Positions 1-9,664 of a DNA stretch of 52,201 nucleotides are shown here, one piece after another. Position numbers and translations under genes: made by a program. Every line of letters begins with the position of its first letter. The stretch's first letter is position 1. Origin of the DNA: Flavobacterium sp. (GTDB lineage Bacteria > Bacteroidota > Bacteroidia > Flavobacteriales > Flavobacteriaceae); contig NZ_JAPZUB010000028.1 in the NCBI RefSeq assembly GCF_027533505.1, positions 1 to 52,201 of the forward strand. The letters are read 5' to 3'. The notes beneath the pieces are model-generated. The model did no database searches. It was not told the DNA's origin and worked only from the letters and a program-made list of their open reading frames with translations.

Positions 1-40
1 ACTTCTAAAACTCTAAAATAATTTTTAACTATATTTGTCA

Positions 41-100
41 TAAATGTTGGTTGTTTTGCGACTTCAAGATACTGATTTTCAGTATCTTGACCAACATTTA
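41..100. repeat. nested perfect inverted repeat
   Basis: Two perfect stems are nested. The outer arms (41-51 and 90-100) are 11 bases each and the inner arms (65-74 and 80-89) are 10 bases each with a 5-base loop. Thirteen unpaired bases lie between the stems on one side and none on the other. It sits about 60 bases beyond the scpA stop on the scpA transcript side, but no T-run follows the stem in that direction, so it is not a standard terminator. It could be an mRNA 3' structure or the edge of a mobile element outside the window. Confidence 0.7.
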
Positions 101-159
101 TTCAATTTTTTTTAATTCAAATAATTACACCCAACGGGTTATATTTAGTTTAAATTTAT

Positions 160-2283
160 TTACGTTTCCAAAAGCACTTCCAAAATTTGAATCGCAGCTT
201 CACTAATTTTTGTGCCCGGGCCGAAAACGGCAACGGCGCCTGCATCAAACAAGAATTGGTAATCTTGTGCCGGAATGACACCGCCTACAATCACCATGAT
301 ATCTTCACGGCCGTATTTTTTCAATTCTTCAATCACTTGAGGAACTAGTGTCTTATGTCCCGCCGCCAACGAGGAAACACCCAAAATGTGCACATCATTC
401 TCCACGGCTTGTTTGGCCGCCTCTGCTGGCGTTTGAAACAACGGACCAATGTCTACATCAAAGCCCACATCGGCATAACCCGTTGCGACCACTTTAGCGC
501 CACGATCATGTCCGTCTTGTCCCATTTTGGCAATCATTATACGCGGACGACGACCCTCTTTTTGCGCAAAAGCATTGGCTAACTCTTGGGCCTTGTTAAA
601 ACTTTCATCGTTTTTGATTTCTTTACTATACACGCCGCTAAAACTTCTAATTTGTGCTTTATACCGACCAAAAACCGTTTCTAAAGCATCACTAATTTCA
701 CCCAAGGTCGCACGTAATCGCGCGGCTTCTACGGCTAAAGATAGTAAATTTTCCCCACCGTTTTTCGCAGATTCAGTTAAGCGCGCCAAAGCTGCTTGAA
801 CCGCTTGCGTGTCACGACTCGCTTTTATTTGCTCCAAACGTTCGATTTGCTGACGACGCACGGTTTGGTTATCCACCTCCAAAATATGTAAGGGGTCTTC
901 TTTCGCTAAACGGAATTTATTCACTCCTACAATCACATCTTGTCCACTGTCAATACGTGCTTGTTTTCGGGCTGCTGCCTCTTCAATGCGTAATTTCGGA
1001 ATACCCGCCTCAATGGCTTTGGTCATTCCACCCAAAGATTCCACTTCTTCAATCAACGCCCACGCTTTTTCAGCAATTTCAGCGGTTAATTTTTCGACAT
1101 AATAACTGCCCGCCCATGGATCAACGGTTTTGCAAATCTTGGTTTCTTCTTGTAAATAAATTTGTGTATTTCGGGCAATACGTGCTGAGAAATCCGTAGG
1201 TAAGGCAATGGCTTCATCCAAGGCATTGGTATGCAAGGATTGGGTTCCTCCAAAAGCGGCGGCGGCGGCTTCTATGGTTGTTCGTGCTACATTGTTAAAC
1301 GGATCTTGCTCGGTTAAACTCCAACCCGAGGTTTGGCAATGCGTACGTAACGCTAAGGATTTATCGTCTTTCGGTTGGAACTGCTTTAGCAATTTGGCCC
1401 AAAGCATACGACCCGCTCGCATTTTAGCAATTTCCATAAAATGGTTCATTCCAATGGCCCAAAAGAACGATAGACGCGGTGCAAATGAATCGATGTCCAT
1501 GCCCGCTGCCATTCCCGTGCGAATGTATTCCAATCCGTCGGCTAGGGTGAAGGCCAACTCAATATCGGCGGTTGCACCAGCCTCTTGCATATGGTATCCC
1601 GATATGGATATCGAGTTGAATTTCGGCATATTTTTGCTGGTATATTCAAAAATATCCGCAATGATTTTCATTGATGGAGTGGGTGGGTAGATATAGGTGT
1701 TTCGCACCATGAACTCCTTTAAAATATCGTTTTGGATGGTTCCCGATAACAAATGTGGGGCTACGCCTTGTTCTTCGGCCGCAACGATATAAAAGGCCAT
1801 GATGGGTAAAACAGCTCCGTTCATCGTCATAGAAACCGACATTTCATCCAAGGGGATTTGGTCGAATAAGATTTTCATATCCTCCACCGAATCGATAGCG
1901 ACGCCCGCTTTTCCTACATCGCCTACTACGCGCTCGTGATCGGAGTCATAACCGCGGTGGGTCGCCAAGTCGAAAGCTACTGAAAGTCCTTTTTGTCCGG
2001 CGGCTAAATTTCGGCGGTAAAAGGCATTACTTTCTTCGGCTGTTGAAAATCCTGCATACTGCCGAATCGTCCAAGGGCGTCGCACATACATGGTGGCATA
2101 GGGACCGCGTAGATTGGGTGCAAAACCCGCTCCGAAGTCTAAATGATCTAGCCCTTCTATATCCGTTTCAGTATAACTTGATTTGACTGTAATTCCCTCC
2201 GCTGTTGTGAAATGATTCGTTGCGTCAACGGGTGTTTCTGCGGTTTTTGAAGGGAGCGACAGGTGTTGTATATTTTTTCGCAT
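160..2283 (-). CDS. scpA: methylmalonyl-CoA mutase, large (catalytic) subunit
   Basis: Adenosylcobalamin-dependent mutase interconverting (R)-methylmalonyl-CoA and succinyl-CoA, linking propionate and odd-chain or branched amino-acid breakdown to the TCA cycle. It has 707 residues. The N-terminal two thirds is the CoA-binding TIM barrel; the last ~130 residues are the cobalamin-binding domain, with the DGHDRG motif (lower-axial His near 592), then GVSSLAAGH and IVGGVIP. The start at 2283 is chosen because it lies two bases after the mutA stop and begins MRKNIQHLS; a longer frame to 2331 would overlap mutA. Cytosolic, working as a heterodimer with the product of mutA just upstream. The size and domain order match the complete family protein. 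Also called mutB in other organisms. Confidence 0.96.
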   Translation of the reverse strand: MRKNIQHLSLPSKTAETPVDATNHFTTAEGITVKSSYTETDIEGLDHLDFGAGFAPNLRGPYATMYVRRPWTIRQYAGFSTAEESNAFYRRNLAAGQKGLSVAFDLATHRGYDSDHERVVGDVGKAGVAIDSVEDMKILFDQIPLDEMSVSMTMNGAVLPIMAFYIVAAEEQGVAPHLLSGTIQNDILKEFMVRNTYIYPPTPSMKIIADIFEYTSKNMPKFNSISISGYHMQEAGATADIELAFTLADGLEYIRTGMAAGMDIDSFAPRLSFFWAIGMNHFMEIAKMRAGRMLWAKLLKQFQPKDDKSLALRTHCQTSGWSLTEQDPFNNVARTTIEAAAAAFGGTQSLHTNALDEAIALPTDFSARIARNTQIYLQEETKICKTVDPWAGSYYVEKLTAEIAEKAWALIEEVESLGGMTKAIEAGIPKLRIEEAAARKQARIDSGQDVIVGVNKFRLAKEDPLHILEVDNQTVRRQQIERLEQIKASRDTQAVQAALARLTESAKNGGENLLSLAVEAARLRATLGEISDALETVFGRYKAQIRSFSGVYSKEIKNDESFNKAQELANAFAQKEGRRPRIMIAKMGQDGHDRGAKVVATGYADVGFDVDIGPLFQTPAEAAKQAVENDVHILGVSSLAAGHKTLVPQVIEELKKYGREDIMVIVGGVIPAQDYQFLFDAGAVAVFGPGTKISEAAIQILEVLLET

Positions 2284-2285
2284 GG

Positions 2286-3650
2286 TTATTCTTCTGAAGC
2301 TAAACGTTCTTGTTCCATTTTTTCGGCCCATCGTTTTTCGATAATGGGACTGATAAGGGTTTTCCGTGGATTTTGTTTTACAAACGGATACAATTCCAAA
2401 TCGCCTTTCATACGATCGTTCTTGTTGGGGTATTTGTTGGTGCCCAGCAATACTTCTTTCCCAGCATCAAAGGCCTCCTGCTCTTTTTGGGCGCTCTCAC
2501 TGATTTTACGCTGAATAGTGCCTTCCATCAATTGGGTGATAAAGCCGCCATTGGCTTCGATATCTTTAAACAATGCTAAGGCTTTTTCGGCCAATTGTTG
2601 TGTAACTGTTTCAATATAGTAGGCCCTATCGGCGGGATTTTGAACCTTATCAAAATAGCTTTCGTGTTTTAAAATCAATAGTTGGTTTCGCCCAATCCGG
2701 TCGCCAAATTCATTGTCTTTATGGTACAAGGCATCATAAGGCAAATGGGCTACAAAATCGGCTCCCCCCAACACGGCACTCATGCATTCGGTAGTAGTAC
2801 GCAACATATTCACATTGTAATCGTACAAGGTTTTATTACGGCGACTTGGTGTAGCAAGAATTCGCACCTCTTGCTCATGGCTGTATTCTTTGGCCAAAGT
2901 GGTAAACAACAACCGTAAGGCACGCAATTTGGCGATTTCAAAAAAGTAATGGGAGCCTACAGCTACATGTACTGTAAAAGGGTGTTGGAGTTGGGGAATA
3001 CGGTTGAAATATTCGTTGGCATGGGCCAAGGTATACGCCAGTTGTTGCACTATATTGGCCCCTGCATTTTGATACAAACTGCTGTCAATCGAAAGAAAGG
3101 GGAGTGCGCTGTATTGAGCGATATGATTTAGTTTTTCAAAATCCTTGTCAAGGTTTTCAAACCAGTTCCCGTCTCGTCCGAGTTGCCCGATGGGGTCTAT
3201 CTGAAGTATAAAATGAGCTTGATTTTGGGTTGCAAAATGGTGCAACTGATTCACGAAATCGATTTCAAGAAACGGCAAATAAAAAAAATAAGGGGTAGCG
3301 CCTAAGGGCAAACCTTGCATTAATTCGCCAATAGCGATTGCCTTATTTTCGAGGGTAAAGCGAATGCATTCGGCGCCGCGCTGCAATGTATCGAGGGCAC
3401 GTGCATTTGACTTGGCCACATCATGGACAAAGATATTTTGCGTGATTTTAAATGCGTTTTTGGGTCCCCCCGTGGGCCACGAAGATTCAAATTCGTCGCG
3501 GTGGTAAAAGGGTTTCACTTTAATCCCTTCGGGGCTTTCCCAAACCAAGGTTTCGTTGTAATCGGCACCTTTGAGTTCGTACTGGATTTGCTGTTTCCAT
3601 TGTTTGGAGGAAACGGCATCAAATTCTTGAAAGAGGTTGTTCTGACTCAC
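2286..3650 (-). CDS. mutA: methylmalonyl-CoA mutase, small subunit
   Basis: Non-catalytic partner of the large subunit, about 454 residues. It resembles the mutase barrel but ends before a cobalamin domain would begin, as I recall for Bacteroidota small subunits. Recognisable stretches are [15 protein letters not shown] near the start and the mutase-type DRIGRNQ segment near residue 330. The start is uncertain. The frame stays open to an ATG at 3713, but that ATG lies inside an intergenic repeat, and the family-like sequence begins at [17 protein letters not shown] at 3648-3650 fits best and no closer ATG exists. Two bases separate its stop from scpA, so the subunits are surely co-transcribed and probably translationally coupled. 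Confidence 0.9.
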   Translation of the reverse strand: MSQNNLFQEFDAVSSKQWKQQIQYELKGADYNETLVWESPEGIKVKPFYHRDEFESSWPTGGPKNAFKITQNIFVHDVAKSNARALDTLQRGAECIRFTLENKAIAIGELMQGLPLGATPYFFYLPFLEIDFVNQLHHFATQNQAHFILQIDPIGQLGRDGNWFENLDKDFEKLNHIAQYSALPFLSIDSSLYQNAGANIVQQLAYTLAHANEYFNRIPQLQHPFTVHVAVGSHYFFEIAKLRALRLLFTTLAKEYSHEQEVRILATPSRRNKTLYDYNVNMLRTTTECMSAVLGGADFVAHLPYDALYHKDNEFGDRIGRNQLLILKHESYFDKVQNPADRAYYIETVTQQLAEKALALFKDIEANGGFITQLMEGTIQRKISESAQKEQEAFDAGKEVLLGTNKYPNKNDRMKGDLELYPFVKQNPRKTLISPIIEKRWAEKMEQERLASEE

Positions 3651-3693
3651 GAATGCTGTTTTAGTATTTTGTTTTCTAGAATGGCGTCGGCGG

Positions 3694-3758
3694 TATAGCC
3701 CCGATGGGAGCAAACTACCCTGCCGACAGGCATGTAGTGCGGACAGCGGGAATGACGT
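3694..3758 (+). repeat. structured intergenic repeat, copy 1
   Basis: Begins with AGCCCCGATGGGAG and ends with GCGGACAGCGGGAA. Between them is a hairpin: ACTAC and TGCC pair with GGCA and GTAGT around a GACA loop, with small bulges. It reads on the plus strand, antisense to the flanking genes, and fills the gap between the FtsB/DivIC-like gene and mutA. It is most like the copy at 25594, which shares GATGGGAGCAA and TACCCTGCC. Confidence 0.7.
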
Positions 3759-3770
3759 TTCATGGATGTA

Positions 3771-4124
3771 CTAAAGTTTTGCTCCTTCAATACTATCTTT
3801 GCGGCGTTGTTCCTCGATATCAATGATGTAGATATCTTCGCTATCGCGTTTCATGTAATATTTCTCACGAGCATAGCGTTCGATATGCCCTGGGTAATTC
3901 ATTTCTTTAATGCTTTTTTCGTCTTTGGTAATTTCCTCTTGATAATAGGCTTTGTTCTCTTCGAGTTCCTTAATTTCTTTATCCAAAATGCGGTGGTCGA
4001 AGTAAGCGTAATTGTCCAAAAATAACATCCAAACCACAAAGAATATCAAAACCAGCGTGTATCGGCTTCCCAAAAAGCGAAGGAAGGGATAATTGGCAAT
4101 AAGATTTTGATACCACTGTTTCAT
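3771..4124 (-). CDS. septum formation initiator family protein (FtsB/DivIC-like)
   Basis: Small bitopic division protein of 117 residues. A short cytoplasmic N-terminus is followed by one membrane segment (about residues 22-38), a charged coiled coil (about 45-75), and the family's C-terminal stretch around NYPGHIERYAREKYYMK. Proteins of this family join an FtsL/FtsQ-like subcomplex at the septum; that role is from the family, not from the sequence. It starts six bases after the udk stop, so both are likely on one transcript. The sequence does not let me choose between the names FtsB and DivIC. Confidence 0.88.
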   Translation of the reverse strand: MKQWYQNLIANYPFLRFLGSRYTLVLIFFVVWMLFLDNYAYFDHRILDKEIKELEENKAYYQEEITKDEKSIKEMNYPGHIERYAREKYYMKRDSEDIYIIDIEEQRRKDSIEGAKL

Positions 4125-4130
4125 CGTTGG

Positions 4131-4739
4131 TTAGGCAATTCGTTGGTTGATTACCGCGCGAACCACATCAATGGCCACGGTATTGTATTTGTCGTTTGGG
4201 ATAATAATGTCTGCGAAGGCTTTGGTGGGTTCGATAAACTGTTGGTGCATCGGTTTTAAGGTCGTTTGGTAACGATTGAGCACTTCCTCCATGTCGCGAC
4301 CGCGTTCGGCGATATCCCGTTTTAAGCGGCGAATTAACCGTTCGTCGGAGTCGGCATGCACAAACACTTTTACATCAAACATGTCGCGTAGTTCAGGGCT
4401 ATTGAAAATCAAAATTCCTTCAACAATCATTACTTTCCGCGGGTGGGTGATCACGGTATCCTCAGTGCGGTTGTGCGTTACGAAAGAGTACACCGGTTGT
4501 TCTATAGTTTGGCCCGCTTTTAAATCTTTTAAGTGCTGCACCAACAATTCAAAATCAATCGCCCGTGGATGATCAAAGTTAATCATACTGCGCTCTTCGT
4601 AACTCAAAAGGGGATGGTGTTTGTAATACGAATCTTGGGAAATGATTCCGACCTCCGTTTGCGGAAGCTCATTCATGATTTGGTGTACTACCGTGGTTTT
4701 TCCAGAGCCTGTTCCTCCGGCAATTCCAATTATCAGCAT
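4131..4739 (-). CDS. udk: uridine kinase
   Basis: Phosphorylates uridine and cytidine to UMP and CMP in the pyrimidine salvage pathway. It has 202 residues, the usual length. The P-loop GGTGSGKTT lies at residues 8-16, followed by the family motifs ISQDSYYKH and INFDHPRAIDF that shape the nucleoside pocket. The start is set at the ATG at 4739, giving MLIIGIAGG; a frame extending to 4799 adds 20 residues not typical of the family. It lies between a TIGR02757 gene and the FtsB/DivIC-like gene, on the same strand with small gaps. Confidence 0.95.
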   Translation of the reverse strand: MLIIGIAGGTGSGKTTVVHQIMNELPQTEVGIISQDSYYKHHPLLSYEERSMINFDHPRAIDFELLVQHLKDLKAGQTIEQPVYSFVTHNRTEDTVITHPRKVMIVEGILIFNSPELRDMFDVKVFVHADSDERLIRRLKRDIAERGRDMEEVLNRYQTTLKPMHQQFIEPTKAFADIIIPNDKYNTVAIDVVRAVINQRIA

Positions 4740-4846
4740 GGGTGTTGTTTTCAGTGTTGAACCAGTAGACAAAAATAGCAATTTTAGTTCGATTGCCACC
4801 TACCTTAAGGGGACAAATCTTGCAAATTTAGTATCGTTTTGTAAGC

Positions 4847-5611
4847 CTAAAATTGTTCAAACACCCCCAAGCCAAACAAGGCAAAGTCATATTTAACAGG
4901 GTCGTGGGGGTCCAACGCGCGTAGGGCTGTGTCCAATTCTACCAGGGCTTTGGCATCATTTTGCTTACGCGAAAGGAGTCCGAGTTTGCGCGCTACATTG
5001 CCCGAATGCACGTCGAGCGGGCAGGATAAGGCAGCCATCGGGATGTTTTTCCAAAGGCCTAAATCCACCCCTTTTTTATCCTGACGTACCATCCAACGCA
5101 AGTACATGTTGATGCGTTTGGCGGCAGAGTTGTTCAGCGGATCGGAAATGTGTTTTTGGGTCCGTTCTTCATGCGCTATTTCAAAAAAATGCTTTTTGAA
5201 AGCACTGATAGCGGGCTGCATCGACTGTGAAGTATGGTGTTTTTGAAAGAGCGCTTCCATGCCGCCATGATGGGAATATACATGCCGCAACCCCCGAACG
5301 AACGTTTTTACATCGGTGGCGTTGAAGGTGCGGTGCACAAACCCTTCCAATTGCTCCAAGTGCGATTCCCGATGCGTCATCACAAAATCATAGGGGGTAT
5401 TGCCCATGCGTTCGATGAGACTTTGGGCCGATTTAATGATCATTTTTCGGTTACCCCAGGCGAGGGTTGCCGCCAAAAAGCCAGCGATTTCAATGTCTTC
5501 TTTTTGGGAAAATTGATGTGGAATTTGTATCGGATCGGAGGAGATAAAATCAGGACGATTGTATCGTTCTACCTTTTCATTCAAAAAATCACGGAGTTCG
5601 TTGGGGCTCAT
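4847..5611 (-). CDS. TIGR02757 (DUF2400) family protein
   Basis: A 254-residue soluble protein recognised as a TIGR02757-type hypothetical by its start (SPNELRDFLNEKVERYN), the central FLAATLAWGNRKMII segment, and the C-terminal LDVHSGNVARKLGLL and LDPHDPVKYDFALFGLG. No biochemical role is known to me. The arrangement faintly resembles a helix-hairpin-helix glycosylase fold, which is only an impression. The start overlaps the 3' end of the upstream membrane-protein gene by 23 bases, pointing to co-transcription. Confidence 0.85.
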   Translation of the reverse strand: MSPNELRDFLNEKVERYNRPDFISSDPIQIPHQFSQKEDIEIAGFLAATLAWGNRKMIIKSAQSLIERMGNTPYDFVMTHRESHLEQLEGFVHRTFNATDVKTFVRGLRHVYSHHGGMEALFQKHHTSQSMQPAISAFKKHFFEIAHEERTQKHISDPLNNSAAKRINMYLRWMVRQDKKGVDLGLWKNIPMAALSCPLDVHSGNVARKLGLLSRKQNDAKALVELDTALRALDPHDPVKYDFALFGLGVFEQF

Positions 5612-7298
5612 TGGGAAGGTATTGGGAATAAAAACCGTCTTTTAGGTCGTGGGTGCGCTGTTGCGGAATCAAATGAAAATACGTTTTAAAATACTCGATT
5701 TGTTCTTTGTTGACGGTCGGTAAGGGACCGTTGTAAGTACCCCAGAAGAAGTCGTTATTTTTAGGGCTGTAGTAGTTCAAATTCCCTTCTTTGCGTTTTT
5801 CAAAGTACATTTGGTATTTGGAGTTGGGGTGGGGCGATAGTGTATATTCAGGTTTGAAATGGCTGAGTTCCAACATGAACTTATAGTTGGAAAAACGATT
5901 TAAGTTTACCGGAACCAACACCGCCCAAAGTACTGGAAGTAGACTCATAAAGAGCAGACTGTATATGGCTTTCCGTTGTGAAATTACCAAGCTGAGCCAG
6001 AGGCATGCCAAAAACAAAATCCCGTTAAGGAAGAAACGGTATTGGGGTGAGGTGGCAAATAAAATGCCCAACTGAATGACGAGTATTCCATATACTACGC
6101 GGTATCCTTTTTCTTTGAGGATGAAAAATACAAAAGGCGTAAATACGAGCAAAAGCACTTCTAGTTTATTGAATAATCCGTTCATTTTGGGGAGTTGTAA
6201 CCAACGTAAAAATAGATCCCAACGGGAAAAGGCATCATAGTTTTCGGTGGTGAGAAAATAGCCATATTTCTTCAACTCTTCGTAATAAAAATGTTCGATT
6301 TCAGGGGGTAAGGAATAGTCAAAATACTGTCCAGAAAACAGCTGGGAAGGAAAAACAGGTACTCCACAAATAATTAAATTTTTAGCGATAAATAAGCCTA
6401 GGGTCAAACTACAAAGTAAGGCTACTTTAGAGAAACAAACTTGGAGCCTTTTGAAATGAACCACAAACCAATACAACGGCAATAAGGCCAACGTTAGGGC
6501 CGTATTTTTGGCCAAGAGGGTAAAAAGTACTACATAGGTCAGTTGTACAAAAGTTGCCTTAGAGGGTTGGTGATACTCGGAAATAAAAAGATAAAAAATA
6601 AGGAAACTCAACACATAAACTACCACATCGGGTGAGGGAGCACTGATGAATTGAAATAAGAGCAGGGCCGTAATGGGAAACAAGCCTACCACTAAATCGA
6701 GACGTTTTTTGCTTTTAAAATAGGTTGACAATTGCTCTATGGAGAAGGCAAACCCATACCAAAGTAAAAGGCCACTTAAATCATTGAAACGGTCATATAA
6801 GAATGAAAAATTAAAAGCACTTTGGGCAATATGCCATCCGCTTAACTGTCCCAAAAAGAAGTGCAAATTGATCAAGCCTTTGACCATGCCGTATTCATTG
6901 AGCCATTTGATGTTTTGAATGTAATACGACTCATTGTCAATTACATAGGGGGCTGAAGCGCATTGGGCCAAAAGAAGTAAACTCACTAGTAAGAAGTACC
7001 ATTTTAGGGGCCATGACCAGGCTTTAAAACGAAGATACGATTCAAAAACCGCTCTTTTCCATAACGGGTAATACCGCCAACCGAGAATTACATTGAGTCC
7101 CAATAAAACTGTATGAAATTCCCAATGAATGCGTCCAAAAAAAGCCCATACACCGGCAAAAAAAGTAACCAAGCCCAATCCCAAAATGGTTTTTACCAGC
7201 GGAATTCTACTTTGGGTTTTAAGCCACTGATTTCCTGCGGTTCCCCATATCAAAAGGGTAAACGCGATGTAGAACCAAGAAATCAGGATGAAAAGCAT
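5589..7298 (-). CDS. polytopic membrane protein, probably LIC_10190 family
   Basis: A 569-residue integral membrane protein with about a dozen hydrophobic segments spread over the first 470 residues and a soluble C-terminal tail of roughly 90 residues. It resembles glycosyltransferase-like membrane proteins of unknown function; the LIC_10190 name is from memory. Visible features are the LNEYGMVKGLINLHFFLGQ loop around residue 130-150 and SAPSPDVVVYVLSFL near 220. The first type of loop is common in GT-C-like proteins, so a role in envelope glycan assembly is possible but unproven. It lies three bases after the ABC ATPase gene and overlaps the TIGR02757 gene. Confidence 0.6.
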   Translation of the reverse strand: MLFILISWFYIAFTLLIWGTAGNQWLKTQSRIPLVKTILGLGLVTFFAGVWAFFGRIHWEFHTVLLGLNVILGWRYYPLWKRAVFESYLRFKAWSWPLKWYFLLVSLLLLAQCASAPYVIDNESYYIQNIKWLNEYGMVKGLINLHFFLGQLSGWHIAQSAFNFSFLYDRFNDLSGLLLWYGFAFSIEQLSTYFKSKKRLDLVVGLFPITALLLFQFISAPSPDVVVYVLSFLIFYLFISEYHQPSKATFVQLTYVVLFTLLAKNTALTLALLPLYWFVVHFKRLQVCFSKVALLCSLTLGLFIAKNLIICGVPVFPSQLFSGQYFDYSLPPEIEHFYYEELKKYGYFLTTENYDAFSRWDLFLRWLQLPKMNGLFNKLEVLLLVFTPFVFFILKEKGYRVVYGILVIQLGILFATSPQYRFFLNGILFLACLWLSLVISQRKAIYSLLFMSLLPVLWAVLVPVNLNRFSNYKFMLELSHFKPEYTLSPHPNSKYQMYFEKRKEGNLNYYSPKNNDFFWGTYNGPLPTVNKEQIEYFKTYFHLIPQQRTHDLKDGFYSQYLPNEPQRTP

Positions 7299-7301
7299 AG
7301 G

Positions 7302-7958
7302 CTAACTCATTTTTCCGTCGACCATTACCAACTTGCGGTCGGCTTGATTGGCCAATTCTTCATTGTGTGTGACAATGACAAAGGTTTGCCCCAATTCGTC
7401 ACGTAATTTGAAAAACAGTTGGTGTAAATTTTCGGCAGATGCCGTGTCTAAATTTCCCGAAGGTTCGTCGGCAAATATAACAGCGGGTTGGTTGATGAGG
7501 GCACGGGCCACAGCCACGCGTTGCTGTTCTCCTCCCGAGAGTTCCGAGGGTTTATGGTGCAAGCGTTCGCCCAAACCTAAGTATTCTAAATGTTTTTTGG
7601 CAGCGGCTTCTGCTTCAGATTTCGATGTCCCAGCGATAAAGGCAGGAATACACACGTTTTCTAGCGCGGTGAATTCAGGTAAAAGTTGGTGAAATTGAAA
7701 AATGAAGCCTAACTTTTGGTTTCGAAAGGCGGACAGTTTTTTGTCGCGCAAGGCCAACACATTAACCCCATCAATCGTAAGGGTAGCCGCTCCTTTATCG
7801 GGATGATCGAGGGTGCCTAACAGTTGGAGCAAGGTCGTTTTACCCGCACCAGAGGCCCCTACAATAGAAACAATTTCACCTTTTTCAATGGTTAAATCAA
7901 CGCCTTTGAGTACATGCAATTGGTTGTAATGTTTGTGGATATTTTTGGCCGTTATCAT
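7302..7958 (-). CDS. ABC transporter ATP-binding protein, LolD type
   Basis: ATPase of a LolCDE/MacB-type transporter, 218 residues with the start at MITAKNIHK (an in-frame ATG three codons upstream, at 7967, is possible). Walker A GASGAGKT is at about 34-41, the Q-loop FQFHQLLP near 88, signature LSGGEQQ near 140, Walker B VIFADEP near 160, and the switch His in VIVTHNEE. Members of this subfamily power extraction of lipoproteins from the inner membrane or cell-division-linked transport. No LolC/E-like permease is next to it, so the partner must be encoded elsewhere. First gene of the minus-strand run ending at scpA. Confidence 0.88.
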   Translation of the reverse strand: MITAKNIHKHYNQLHVLKGVDLTIEKGEIVSIVGASGAGKTTLLQLLGTLDHPDKGAATLTIDGVNVLALRDKKLSAFRNQKLGFIFQFHQLLPEFTALENVCIPAFIAGTSKSEAEAAAKKHLEYLGLGERLHHKPSELSGGEQQRVAVARALINQPAVIFADEPSGNLDTASAENLHQLFFKLRDELGQTFVIVTHNEELANQADRKLVMVDGKMS

Positions 7959-8080
7959 CGATTCCATTTTTTACAAAGAAACGAAGAAAAATGGGAATAC
8001 CACAAGGGGTGATCTGTAAACTCATCCACTTGACAGCTATTAAATATTCGTTAAAGTCCGCTTTTTGTTTAATAAAAACG

Positions 8081-8088
8081 TACATTTG
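8081..8088 (+). promoter_or_regulatory. -7 promoter element upstream of folE
   Basis: TACATTTG matches the Bacteroidota -7 consensus TAnnTTTG, 20 bases before the folE start. The nearest TTG upstream (8065-8067) is only 13 bases away, shorter than the usual 17-23, so the -33 half is weak. Confidence 0.45.
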
Positions 8089-8108
8089 TTAGACAAAATA
8101 AAAAACCC

Positions 8109-8783
8109 ATGAACACCGTCACAGAAAAAGAATTGTATGAAATCCTTGGTGATGATCACCAAATGACCGCTGCCGACACCCCCTTACGTCCGGATGCTTT
8201 CGTCAAAACGGATGCGGAGAAGATGACGGTAATCGAGCATCATTTTGAGCAAATTATGGAAGCCCTCGGGTTGGACCTAACCGACGACAGTTTGCGCGGC
8301 ACTCCCCATCGGGTAGCTAAAATGTATGTGCAAGAAATTTTTTCAGGGTTACACCCTGACAACAAACCCAAAATCTCAGTATTTGACAACTCGTACCATT
8401 ATGATAAAATGTTGGTCGAAGCCAATATCAACTTCAACTCCACGTGCGAGCACCATTTTTTACCCATTATTGGAAAAGCACATATTGGGTATGTTTCCAA
8501 TGGAAAAGTGATTGGCTTATCCAAATTAAATCGTATTGTCGATTACTTTGCCCGTCGTCCCCAAGTTCAAGAGCGTATGGTGATGCAAGTATTTAACGAA
8601 TTAAAGGCAGTTTTAGATACCGATGACGTTATGGTGGTGATGGAAGCCAAACATTTATGCGTTTCCAGCCGCGGTATTAAAGACGAGACAAGTTTTACGT
8701 CTACTTTCCAGTACGGCGGCATTTTTGAGAAAAAAGAGTATCGAGATGACTTCTTCCGCTTATTGGGTGAGAAGAATAACTAA
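8109..8783 (+). CDS. folE: GTP cyclohydrolase I
   Basis: Converts GTP to 7,8-dihydroneopterin triphosphate, the first step of folate and pterin synthesis. It has 224 residues. Zinc ligands are visible at Cys113, His116 and Cys184 (in STCEHHFLP and MEAKHLCVSSRG), with the catalytic His at 115 and 182. The central RGTPHRVAKMY and GLSKLNRIVDYFARRPQVQER segments are diagnostic of the type I enzyme. The first ~35 residues are a variable extension. It is a lone plus-strand gene with its own promoter element upstream and a strong terminator directly after the stop. Confidence 0.97.
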   Translation: MNTVTEKELYEILGDDHQMTAADTPLRPDAFVKTDAEKMTVIEHHFEQIMEALGLDLTDDSLRGTPHRVAKMYVQEIFSGLHPDNKPKISVFDNSYHYDKMLVEANINFNSTCEHHFLPIIGKAHIGYVSNGKVIGLSKLNRIVDYFARRPQVQERMVMQVFNELKAVLDTDDVMVVMEAKHLCVSSRGIKDETSFTSTFQYGGIFEKKEYRDDFFRLLGEKNN

Positions 8784-8787
8784 AATC

Positions 8788-8817
8788 AAGGGGCGGCAAC
8801 GTCCCTTATTTTTTTTC
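8788..8817 (+). terminator. intrinsic terminator of folE
   Basis: Seven-base stem (8788-8794 with 8801-8807, one G-T pair), six-base loop, then a run of T. It overlaps the 3' end of the convergent gene ending at 8806. Confidence 0.75.
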
Positions 8818-9123
8818 AAAAAAATCGACGAGGAACCCCAACTTCATCCCCCGCAGCATTTTTTTTTCAAAAGCCCAAAAGAATTTAAACTGCCCAAAAA
8901 GAAAGCCATAACCGACCAACAACACTTGATATACCGGGAAAATCCCCACAAAATAGATAATGTAATACAACCAAACGGGAACGGTTTCCCGCGTAATACC
9001 TACCCAAGCCAATAGTGGTTTTGCTAAATAGGCAGCCGTTGAACCCGTGAGTGCAAAGACGAGCAATATCACAGCGTATTGCCAGTTGGAAGTAATGTGG
9101 TAACGTTCTTTAAAGCTCGCCAT
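8806..9123 (-). CDS. small membrane protein, DUF6787-like
   Basis: A 105-residue protein with two clear membrane segments (about 16-35 and 49-75) and a basic, aromatic C-terminus. The start, ERYHITSNWQYAVILLVFALTGSTAAY, resembles the Flavobacteriia family I know as DUF6787; that assignment is from memory. No catalytic motif is seen and no function can be given. It converges on folE, and its stop lies inside the folE terminator. The next gene upstream, at 9144, reads the same way with a 20-base gap, so the two may be co-transcribed. Confidence 0.7.
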   Translation of the reverse strand: MASFKERYHITSNWQYAVILLVFALTGSTAAYLAKPLLAWVGITRETVPVWLYYIIYFVGIFPVYQVLLVGYGFLFGQFKFFWAFEKKMLRGMKLGFLVDFFEKK

Positions 9124-9143
9124 AGGGGGACAAAGATATCAAA

Positions 9144-9578
9144 TTAAGGACGGACATCAAAAACTCCCAATCGCTCATTGTGTCGTAGTTGGTAGAATAT
9201 AAAAAAATTATAAATCAAATAATTGACTTCGTAGCCATAATGAATTTTTGGATCATAATCGATACGCATTTCGTATTGTAAAGCTTTTGAACGCCTTCCT
9301 TGATTAAATCTGCTATTCCATTCTTGAACCCAAACACGGTTCCTGCTTTCCAAAAAAGTTTCGGAGTAATACCCTCGGGGTCGCGCATAGGAGTCCAACC
9401 ACCCATAAAATCCGGGCTCAATGATAATTACTTCATACTCTAAGGAATCATTGGCAATCCGCAACGTATCGCCCGATGAAGTGTTTTGTGCCACCGCAGC
9501 CGTATTGGACTTTGGGGTTGTACTCGCGCAACTCCATAGGATGAAGAGAAAAACGATAAATACACCGCCGATTTTCAT
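9144..9578 (-). CDS. small lipoprotein, DUF6146-like
   Basis: A 144-residue exported protein. The N-terminus is a lipoprotein signal peptide ending in LWSC, with the lipid-carrying Cys at 17, followed by a Ser/Thr/Asn-rich linker (18-40). The mature domain is rich in Tyr and Arg (GFYGWLDSYARPRGYYSE, LQYEMRIDYDPKIHYGYEVNY) and resembles the DUF6146 family of Flavobacteriia, an assignment made from memory. Likely anchored in the outer or inner membrane facing the periplasm. Function unknown. Confidence 0.72.
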   Translation of the reverse strand: MKIGGVFIVFLFILWSCASTTPKSNTAAVAQNTSSGDTLRIANDSLEYEVIIIEPGFYGWLDSYARPRGYYSETFLESRNRVWVQEWNSRFNQGRRSKALQYEMRIDYDPKIHYGYEVNYLIYNFFIFYQLRHNERLGVFDVRP

Positions 9579-9635
9579 GATTTAAAAGTACACAATTGCG
9601 CGTAATTTGTTTTCATCATTTACGTGCTTTTAACA

Positions 9636-9660
9636 AAAAAGCACCCCGAAGGATGCTTTT
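9636..9660 (-). terminator. intrinsic terminator of serA
   Basis: On the minus strand a GCATCC / GGGTGC stem with a TTCG loop (one mismatch-like G-T position) is followed by a T-run. It begins about five bases after the serA stop. Confidence 0.75.
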
Positions 9661-9664
9661 TGTA

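Noticed and set aside
41..100. Integron attC site
   Set aside because: The stem-bulge form is suggestive, but the conserved RYYYAAC / GTTRRRY boxes are absent and no integrase gene is visible.
7968..8085. Minus-strand frame upstream of the ABC ATPase
   Set aside because: Covers the folE promoter region and overlaps the ABC gene start; unrecognisable protein.
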